From: Pseudomonadota bacterium
Lineage (GTDB): Bacteria > Pseudomonadota > Alphaproteobacteria > Rhizobiales > Rhizobiaceae
DNA: 11,147 nt
NCBI GenBank assembly: GCA_023388675.1
Contig: JAEWFU010000014.1
Location: 1 to 11,147 of the forward strand
Direction: 5' to 3'
This document shows positions 6,111-11,147 of this stretch, piece by piece. The stretch's first letter is position 1, and every line of letters starts with the position of its first letter. The notes beneath the pieces were generated by a model, which had not been told where the DNA came from, ran no database searches, and saw only the letters and a program-made list of their open reading frames with translations. Made by a program: the position numbers and the translations under genes.

Positions 6111-6267
6111 CCACTGGGCTCGTATTTGTAGGAGAATGGTTTTCTCAAAGTGGGTCGGCGCAGGGAATCCCGTTTCTACCCGGCGTTCGTAGCGAGGCGT
6201 ATATCGAAACGAATTCTGGCCGCCACTACCGGATTTGGCAGCCGTTCATCTTTCAAGGCAAATCGCG

Positions 6268-7632
6268 ATGTCCCGTTCATCCTCTCCCGCTTCGGCCGCA
6301 CCCCGGCCGTTCTATTCCTCGTTCGGCTTCCAGGTTCTGGCCGCCATGGTGCTCGGCCTCGCGCTCGGCTTCGTCGCGCGCTCCATGGGGCCGCACGCCG
6401 CCGGCGATCCCAACTGGCTCACCACCACGCTTTCGACCGTCGGCTCGATCTTCGTCCAGCTCTTGCGAGCCCTCGTTCCGCCGCTGATTTTCACGGCGAT
6501 AGTGGCGTCGATCGGCAACCTGCGGCAGCTCTCCAACGCCGCCGCGCTGGTCTGGCAGACGCTGCTCTGGTTCGCGATCACCGCATTGATTGCGGTGCTG
6601 ATCGGCATCGCGCTGGGCCTGTTCATCCAGCCGGGCCTCAATACCCAGGTTCTGGCTGAGGCCGCCAAGGAGCCTTCCACCACCGGCTCGTGGCTCGACT
6701 TCCTCAAGGGGCTGGTGCCGGCCAACATCTTTGGCCTGCAGGCCTCGACACGGCTCACCGATGGCGGCGCCACCACCGCATTGGGTTTCAACGTTCTGCA
6801 GATCCTCGTGATTTCGATCGCGGTCGGTGCCGCAGCCCTGCGCGTGGGTGAGGCCGCCGAGCCGTTCCTCGAGTTCAACCGCTCGCTGCTGGCGATCGTG
6901 CGCAAGGTGCTGTGGTGGGTCATCCGCCTGACGCCCATCGGCACGATCGGCCTGCTCGGCAACGCGGTGGCGCAATATGGCTGGCAGACGCTGGCACAGC
7001 TCGGCTGGTATTCGGTGGCGATCTATATCGGGCTGGCGCTCGTCGTCTTCGGCGTCTATCCGATCCTGCTGGCGCTGCACGGCCTCAACCCTGTGCGCTT
7101 CTTCGCCGGCGCGTGGCCGGCGATACAGCTCGGCTTCGTCTCCCGCTCCTCGGTCGGGACCATGCCGGTCACGGAAACGGTCACCGAAAAGGCGCTCGGC
7201 GTGCCGCGTGAATATGCGGCCTTCGCCGTGCCGCTCGGCGCGACCACCAAGATGGACGGCTGCGCGGCGATCTATCCGGCGATCTCGGCAATCTTCGTCG
7301 CGCAGTTCTACCAGCTTCCGCTCGGCATCGAGGATTACATCCTGATCGTCTTCGTATCGGTCATCGGCTCCGCCGCCACCGCGGGCCTTACCGGCGCGAC
7401 CGTGATGCTGACGCTCACACTCTCGACGCTGGGCCTGCCGCTTGCCGGCGTCGGCCTGCTGCTCGCCATCGACCCGATCCTCGACATGGGCCGCACGGCG
7501 GTGAACGTCGCCGGACAGGCCCTGGTGCCGACCATCGTTGCCAAGCGGCAGGGCATTCTCGACCAGGACCGCTACGACAGCGCGGGCGACATCGACGTGC
7601 TCGATGTCGGCGTCCAGCCGAGCCACGCCTGA
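6268..7632 (+). CDS. Dicarboxylate/amino acid:cation symporter (SDF family)
   Basis: This is an inner-membrane secondary transporter of the GltP/DctA/EAAT type. ATG at 6268 has AAGG at 6254-6257 (10-nt spacing) and gives 454 aa; an ATG at 6235 lacks a good site. Hydrophobic segments run from about residue 18 to 420. Diagnostic parts are RALVPPLIFTAIVASI (67-82), the HP1 hairpin SRSSVGTMP (292-300, like TRSSSGTLP of GltPh), PLGATTKMDGCAAIYPA (322-338), AATAGLTGA (369-377) around HP2, and AIDPILDMGRTAVNVAGQAL (400-419). Asp406, Arg409, Thr410 and Asn413 match the GltPh substrate residues D394, R397, T398 and N401. Sodium-site residues N310 and D405 of GltPh are Lys328 and Gln417 here. The substrate is probably an acidic amino acid or a C4-dicarboxylate; coupling ion unclear. 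A strong hairpin lies 28 nt downstream. Confidence 0.9.
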   Translation: MSRSSSPASAAPRPFYSSFGFQVLAAMVLGLALGFVARSMGPHAAGDPNWLTTTLSTVGSIFVQLLRALVPPLIFTAIVASIGNLRQLSNAAALVWQTLLWFAITALIAVLIGIALGLFIQPGLNTQVLAEAAKEPSTTGSWLDFLKGLVPANIFGLQASTRLTDGGATTALGFNVLQILVISIAVGAAALRVGEAAEPFLEFNRSLLAIVRKVLWWVIRLTPIGTIGLLGNAVAQYGWQTLAQLGWYSVAIYIGLALVVFGVYPILLALHGLNPVRFFAGAWPAIQLGFVSRSSVGTMPVTETVTEKALGVPREYAAFAVPLGATTKMDGCAAIYPAISAIFVAQFYQLPLGIEDYILIVFVSVIGSAATAGLTGATVMLTLTLSTLGLPLAGVGLLLAIDPILDMGRTAVNVAGQALVPTIVAKRQGILDQDRYDSAGDIDVLDVGVQPSHA

Positions 7633-7660
7633 CGCTCGCACCGGCCCCTCTCCAGCAAAC

Positions 7661-7689
7661 GGCGTGGCGGGATCGAGTCCCGCCGCGCT
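7661..7689 (+). terminator. Strong hairpin between symporter and ABC genes, no U tract
   Basis: GGCGTGGCGGGA (7661-7672) pairs with TCCCGCCGCGCT (7678-7689) over 12 positions, including two G-T pairs, around a TCGAG loop. Only TT follows, so it lacks a U run. It probably ends or attenuates the symporter message and may protect its 3' end. It lies 28 nt after the symporter stop and 57 nt before the binding-protein start. Confidence 0.5.
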
Positions 7690-7746
7690 TGGCAATGAGG
7701 CCCAGGGGAGTCTAGGTTTGCGGCGAAATCAGCTCAGGAGATCCAC

Positions 7747-8544
7747 ATGATCCGTCGCTTTGCCCCTTTCGCGGCCGTTGCCGCCACGCTTTTCATCGCT
7801 TCGACCGCGCAGGCGCAGGACTTGCCCGATCTCGGCGGACGCACCGTCGTCATCGTCACCGAAAACGCCTATCCGCCGCTGCAGTTCGTTGACCCCAAGA
7901 CGGGCGAGGCCATCGGCTGGGAATACGATGCGCTGAAGGAGATGTCCCAGCGGCTCAACTTCGTCGTCGAGTACCAGAACACGAGCTGGGACGCGATGAT
8001 CCAGTCGGTCTCCGACGGCCAGTACGACATGGGCATGACCGGCATCACCATCCGCGACGACCGCCGGGAGAAGGTCGACTTCTCCGATTCTTACATGCAT
8101 TCCGAGATGCGCATGCTGGTGCGCGCCGACGAGGAGCGCTTCGCCGATGAGAAAGCGTTTGGAGAAAACGAGGACCTGCTGATCGCCGCCCAGCCCGGCA
8201 CGACGCCATTCTATGTCGCCGTCTATGACATCCTCGACGGCAACGAGGCCAACCCGCGCATCAAGCTGTTCGAGACATTCGGCGCCACGGTTCAGGCACT
8301 GCGCACCGGCGATGTCGACCTCGTGATGACCGACGGCGTCGCCGCGCAAGGATATGTCGATGCCTCGAACGGCACGCTGAAGGTCATCGGCGGCCCGCTC
8401 GGCTCGGAAGATTTCGGCTTCATCTTCCCGAAAGGCTCCGATCTGGTGGCGCCAGTCAACGCCGCCATCGCCGCGATGGGGGCGGACGGAACGCTCGACG
8501 CGCTCAACAAAAAATGGTTCCTCGAATATAAGCTCGGCGAGTGA
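7747..8544 (+). CDS. Amino-acid ABC transporter periplasmic binding protein
   Basis: This is a family 3 solute-binding protein that captures an amino acid in the periplasm for the permease encoded next. It has 265 aa. AGGAG at 7736-7740, 6 nt before the ATG, is a strong Shine-Dalgarno. Residues 1-23 are a signal peptide (two Arg, hydrophobic core, AQA before QDLPDL). The two-lobed fold is marked by [14 protein letters not shown] (34-47), [10 protein letters not shown] (57-66), [20 protein letters not shown] (81-100), [15 protein letters not shown] (102-116) and [13 protein letters not shown] (185-197), ending with [12 protein letters not shown]. Arg106 aligns with the conserved Arg that holds the ligand's alpha-carboxylate, so an amino-acid ligand is likely; its side chain cannot be predicted. 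The stop overlaps the permease start as GTGA. Confidence 0.92.
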   Translation: MIRRFAPFAAVAATLFIASTAQAQDLPDLGGRTVVIVTENAYPPLQFVDPKTGEAIGWEYDALKEMSQRLNFVVEYQNTSWDAMIQSVSDGQYDMGMTGITIRDDRREKVDFSDSYMHSEMRMLVRADEERFADEKAFGENEDLLIAAQPGTTPFYVAVYDILDGNEANPRIKLFETFGATVQALRTGDVDLVMTDGVAAQGYVDASNGTLKVIGGPLGSEDFGFIFPKGSDLVAPVNAAIAAMGADGTLDALNKKWFLEYKLGE

Positions 8545-9356
8545 GCGCAGCGCATCCGCCCGCGAGCCGGAAGGAGTTTCCCTACTGGCTCGCCGCCGCG
8601 ATAGCGATCGCCATTGCCATCGCCATCTTCGTCGCGGCGAACGACCTTTATTCACAGGTCTTCAGCATTGTCGCGCGCGGGCTCGGCATCACCGTCTTCG
8701 TCACGGTCATCGGGTTCGCGCTCGCCTCCGCGCTGGGTCTCGGCATCGCGTTGATGGCCTTGTCGGAGTCGCGTGTCCTGCGGCAGACGGCGCGCTTCTA
8801 TGTCGAGATCATCCGCGGCGTGCCCATCCTGGTGCTGCTGTTCTGGATCGCCTTTGCCGGGGTGCCGGCATTCGTGGCAGGCTGGAACTGGGTGACGGCG
8901 CCGCTGGTGCAGGCAGGTCTCGTCGAGCCGCTGCTGGTACGCGACATCTCGCTTTTGTGGCGCGCCGTCGTCGCATTGACGATCGGCTATTCGGCGTTCA
9001 TCTCGGAAGTGTTCCGCGCCGGCATCCAGTCGGTCGAGGCGGGCCAGATCGAAGCGGCCAAGGCGCTCGGCCTGTCCCGCTTCCAGCGCTTTCGGTTGAT
9101 CGTCATGCCGCAGGCGCTACGTACCATCCTGCCGCCGCTCGGCAACGACTTCGTCGCCATGGTCAAGGATTCCTCGCTGGTCTCCGTCCTCGGCGTCGCC
9201 GACATCACGCAGATGGGCAAGGTCTACGCGGCCGGCTCGTTCCGCTTCTTCGAAACCTACTCGATCGTGGCCTATATCTACCTGCTGCTGACCGTCACCC
9301 TGTCGCTGGCCTTGCGCGCACTCGAACGCAAACTGAGAAAGGGAGCACACGAATGA
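8541..9356 (+). CDS. Amino-acid ABC transporter permease (HisM/GlnP type)
   Basis: GTG at 8541 overlaps the binding-protein TGA (GTGA), so translation is coupled; the protein has 271 aa. An N-terminal membrane segment (about 15-33) is built of an Ile-Ala run. The BPD transporter domain follows: [14 protein letters not shown] (45-58), [20 protein letters not shown] (85-104), and the cytoplasmic EAA loop [20 protein letters not shown] (170-189) with the conserved Gly, which contacts the ATPase. [20 protein letters not shown] (190-209), [12 protein letters not shown] (211-222) and a last segment at 240-258 follow. Polar amino-acid permeases of this class work as homo- or heterodimers with a GlnQ-type ATPase. 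Only one permease and no ATPase gene are present here, so the ATPase must be encoded elsewhere or shared. The next gene overlaps it as ATGA. Confidence 0.92.
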   Translation: MSAAHPPASRKEFPYWLAAAIAIAIAIAIFVAANDLYSQVFSIVARGLGITVFVTVIGFALASALGLGIALMALSESRVLRQTARFYVEIIRGVPILVLLFWIAFAGVPAFVAGWNWVTAPLVQAGLVEPLLVRDISLLWRAVVALTIGYSAFISEVFRAGIQSVEAGQIEAAKALGLSRFQRFRLIVMPQALRTILPPLGNDFVAMVKDSSLVSVLGVADITQMGKVYAAGSFRFFETYSIVAYIYLLLTVTLSLALRALERKLRKGAHE

Positions 9357-9982
9357 ACCAGGAAGAACAGGCGCTCGACCGCGTCTACACCGCCAAGTCG
9401 CCTCGGGAACTCGAGCGCGCCTATGCCGATTGGGCCGCCGATTACGACCGTGACACCATCGCACTGGGATACAGCCTGCCCTTCGTGGTTGCCGGCTGGG
9501 TGGGCCGCTACGTGCGGCGCGGCGATGGCCCGCTGCTGGATGCAGGTTGCGGGACGGGCCTTTCAGGGCCTTTTCTGAAAGCGCTGGGCTATGACGATCT
9601 CGTCGGCCTCGACTATTCGCGGCAAATGCTCGATCTGGCCGAGAAGCGCAACGCCTACCATGAGCTCCGGCAGGCCGAACTGGGCACGACCCTACCGTGG
9701 TCCGACGATCATTTCGCCGCCTTCCTGTCGAGCGGCGTGTTCACGGCCGGGCATGCGCCCGCGTCGAGTTTCGACGAACTGGTTCGCATCACGCGGCCGG
9801 GCGGCTACGCGATCTTCACCGTGCGCGACCTGTTGGTCGAGGATGGCGGATTCCGCGAGAAATTCCGGCAGCTCGAAAACGCAGGACGCTGGCGCGCGGT
9901 CGAAGAAAGCGAGCCCTTCCGCGCCTTCGTGCTGGCCGAGCCCGAGGTGAAGGTGAAGGCGTTCGTGTTCGAGCTTCTCTGA
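9353..9982 (+). CDS. Class I SAM-dependent methyltransferase (METTL27-like)
   Basis: ATG at 9353 overlaps the permease stop (ATGA), with AAAGGGAG at 9338-9345 as Shine-Dalgarno; 209 aa. The long open frame extending back to 8957 is a shadow of the permease. The Rossmann-fold core shows motif I LLDAGCGTGLSG (61-72), acidic Asp87 in VGLDYSRQML (84-93) for the SAM ribose, DDHFAAFLSSGVF (118-130) and ITRPGGYAIFTVR (146-158). The N-terminal AYADWAADYDRDTIALGY (23-40) is typical of the Williams-Beuren METTL27-like group. The substrate is unknown; small molecules or proteins are both possible. Its position in an amino-acid importer operon where an ATPase gene would be expected may link it to the imported compound, but this is inference. 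Confidence 0.88.
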   Translation: MNQEEQALDRVYTAKSPRELERAYADWAADYDRDTIALGYSLPFVVAGWVGRYVRRGDGPLLDAGCGTGLSGPFLKALGYDDLVGLDYSRQMLDLAEKRNAYHELRQAELGTTLPWSDDHFAAFLSSGVFTAGHAPASSFDELVRITRPGGYAIFTVRDLLVEDGGFREKFRQLENAGRWRAVEESEPFRAFVLAEPEVKVKAFVFELL

Positions 9983-10058
9983 GTGCGCCGATGCGGAACC
10001 GCCGCGGCCTGCCGGCGTTGAAGAAGGCGGTATCCCGCGCCGCTTCCGAGGGATTCTC

Positions 10059-10562
10059 ATGCAGGACATTCTCGACGACATCGGACATGCCACCTGGCTG
10101 CCGTTTTCGGTTACCGCAGCGCGGCTGGCGCTAGCGGCACTGCTGGGCGCCATCATCGGTTTCGAGCGTGAATGGCGCAACCACCCGGCCGGTTTGCGAA
10201 CCCATATCCTGGTCTCGCTGGCGGCCGCCTGCTTCACCATCATCGGCATCGAGATCGTCCACAGTGCCCAGTTCGAGCAGGAGGGCTCGCGGCTCGACCC
10301 GCTCCGCCTGATCGAGGCGGTGACGGCCGGCGTCGCCTTCCTTGCCGCCGGCACCATCATCTTCGCCCGTGGCCGCATCAAGGGTCTCACGACCGGCGCG
10401 GGCCTGTGGCTGGCCGGCGCCATCGGGCTGGCCGCAGGCCTCGGCTTCTGGCAAATCGCGGGCTTTGCAACGTTGCTGGCGGTAGTCGTGCTCGGCCTCC
10501 TGCACTCGGTCGAGCGGAAGCTCGAACTCAACGGGGGCAAACAGTCTCCGGACGACTCATGA
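10059..10562 (+). CDS. MgtC/SapB family inner-membrane protein
   Basis: ATG at 10059 is preceded by GAGGGA at 10048-10053 and gives 167 aa. The domain is clear: RLALAALLGAIIGFEREW (22-39), PAGLRTHILVSLAAACF (43-59), EAVTAGVAFLAAGTIIF (86-102) and KGLTTGAGLWLAGAIGLAAG (108-127), with four to five membrane helices and the conserved Glu36-Arg37-Glu38 and Arg47 of the family. MgtC helps some bacteria grow at low magnesium and inside host cells, and acts on the F-type ATPase in Salmonella. This short form lacks the C-terminal ACT-like domain of true MgtC (about 230 aa) and is nearer to SapB/YhiD, so the role is less certain. It follows the methyltransferase by 76 nt. Its stop overlaps that of the convergent DUF4180 gene. 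Confidence 0.88.
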   Translation: MQDILDDIGHATWLPFSVTAARLALAALLGAIIGFEREWRNHPAGLRTHILVSLAAACFTIIGIEIVHSAQFEQEGSRLDPLRLIEAVTAGVAFLAAGTIIFARGRIKGLTTGAGLWLAGAIGLAAGLGFWQIAGFATLLAVVVLGLLHSVERKLELNGGKQSPDDS

Positions 10563-10907
10563 TAGACGGGCGAGCAACGCCGGCATGTCGTCCACGAACC
10601 GGAGCTGACCGTGACGGTTGGTTTCGGCGACATAGGCTGCGAATGCCTCGCTCGCCTCGACATGCCGCGAAACGTCGCCCAGTATGGCGAGCTTCAGCCT
10701 GTAATTCACGAACTTCTGCGTAAATTCGCCCAGAACGCCGGAACGCAGCCGAAAGAACGCGTCGGGAAGGCGCGAGGCCGGAACGGCGACCCAGTCCACG
10801 TCCTGGCCATAGGTTTCCCCGATCACGTCAAGCGCATCGAGCCGCGCGCCCTCGGCGGGCAGTTCGAGGATCGCGAGATTCCCGTGACGATGAAGGATTG
10901 CGGTCAT
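10557..10907 (-). CDS. DUF4180 domain protein
   Basis: ATG at 10907 gives 116 aa, normal for this family, and fits its N-terminus (MTAILHRHGNLAILEL). A TTG at 10934 would add nine residues (MQAFPKNTR) and cannot be excluded. The DUF4180 core is LPDAFFRLRSGVLGEFTQKF (47-66) followed by VNYRLKLAILGDVS (67-80), and then TNRHGQLRFVDD (96-107). There is no signal peptide or membrane segment, so it is probably cytosolic. The fold is reminiscent of small STAS-like or alpha/beta regulators, but its function is unknown. It is convergent with the MgtC gene, and the stops share TCATGA at 10557-10562, leaving no room for a terminator between them. Confidence 0.85.
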   Translation of the reverse strand: MTAILHRHGNLAILELPAEGARLDALDVIGETYGQDVDWVAVPASRLPDAFFRLRSGVLGEFTQKFVNYRLKLAILGDVSRHVEASEAFAAYVAETNRHGQLRFVDDMPALLARLS

Positions 10908-10978
10908 GCGGGTATTCTTCGGGAACGCCTGCAACTGATCAAGCCGTCGGCCGATTGCCGAGCCGGCGAAACGCTGGT

Positions 10979-11107
10979 ATGAGCTTGGCCATGGAAGAGC
11001 TTTTCGGACATCCGGCCTATAAGGGCTTCGTGCTGCAGGACGTGAAGCGTCTGCCGGCGCGGTTCTTCGTCCGCATTACCGGCGCGACGCTCGCCCGCCT
11101 GGGCTGA
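10979..11107 (+). CDS. Doubtful small ORF, 42 aa
   Basis: ATG at 10979 (alternative ATG at 10991) to TGA at 11105-11107 encodes MSLAMEELFGHPAYKGFVLQ and then a basic stretch ending in ATLARLG. Most codons end in G or C, as in the real genes around it, and no competing reading frame is convincing. There is no clear Shine-Dalgarno. I do not recognise a family; it could be a real small protein, a decayed gene end, or chance. A 5-bp stem CGGCC/GGCCG (11124-11137) with a 4-nt loop lies just after it, but the window ends before any T run could be seen. Confidence 0.3.
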   Translation: MSLAMEELFGHPAYKGFVLQDVKRLPARFFVRITGATLARLG

Positions 11108-11147
11108 GCGCGCCTTCCGATTCCGGCCTCATGGCCGCCCCTTCCAT

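Noticed and set aside
5284..6114. A 276-codon minus-strand frame opposite rplS
   Set aside because: It mirrors the repetitive Ala/Glu/Lys tail of L19 and looks Leu/Gly/Ala-rich only because of that; no start signal or family match.
6277..7695. A 472-codon open frame on the minus strand, opposite the symporter
   Set aside because: Its translation is low-complexity Arg/Asp/Gly/Ala typical of an antisense shadow of a GC-rich gene, and the plus strand encodes an unmistakable SDF transporter.
7661..7695. tRNA remnant: GCGGG-ATCGAGT-CCCGC looks like a T arm
   Set aside because: The first T-loop base is A instead of T, no CCA-like end follows, and no matching acceptor, D or anticodon arms lie upstream. 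A plain hairpin explains it.
9692..10663. A 323-codon minus-strand open frame over the methyltransferase and MgtC genes
   Set aside because: It spans two clearly real plus-strand genes and the DUF4180 gene end, and its translation (Ser/Pro/Arg-rich) shows no domain.
1..11147. CRISPR array, tRNA or rRNA genes
   Set aside because: No regularly spaced short direct repeats and no cloverleaf or rRNA-like stretches were seen on either strand by eye.

Overview
The base composition (high GC with strong G/C at third codon positions), the gene content and the palindromic intergenic repeats point to an alphaproteobacterium of the order Hyphomicrobiales (Rhizobiales). A Mesorhizobium/Phyllobacteriaceae-type chromosome is the best guess. 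This is inferred from protein character and repeat style only, without a database search.

Layout. Positions 1-3371 are read on the minus strand: xerC (tyrosine recombinase), a long inverted repeat, a TraB/GumN-family exported protein, a DUF4336 protein 4 nt behind it, then a 58-residue exported protein preceded by a perfect 17-bp dyad and followed by a hairpin terminator at the window edge. Positions 3372-3732 are a divergent intergenic region holding two different palindromic repeats. From 3733 the plus strand carries rimM-trmD-DUF4260, joined by ATGA overlaps, then rplS with its own leader and terminator. Next come an SDF-family (GltP/DctA type) symporter and an amino-acid ABC importer pair (binding protein and permease). 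A SAM methyltransferase is coupled to the permease, and a short MgtC/SapB membrane protein follows. A DUF4180 gene lies convergent to the MgtC gene, sharing a TCATGA palindrome that holds both stop codons. A tiny doubtful ORF sits near the right end.

How it works together. rimM, trmD and rplS are ribosome and tRNA maturation genes usually found as rpsP-rimM-trmD-rplS. Here rpsP is absent from the upstream side and xerC plus repeats take its place, which suggests a rearranged junction. The symporter and the ABC pair form a small-solute uptake block, but no ABC ATPase gene is in the window.

I see no obvious new defence, mobile or biosynthetic system. The window is mostly core chromosome. The points most worth a second look are the rewritten sodium-site residues of the symporter, the co-varying inverted repeats, the small exported cysteine protein with its dyad, the ATPase-less ABC operon with an embedded methyltransferase, and the DUF4260 gene locked into the trmD operon.
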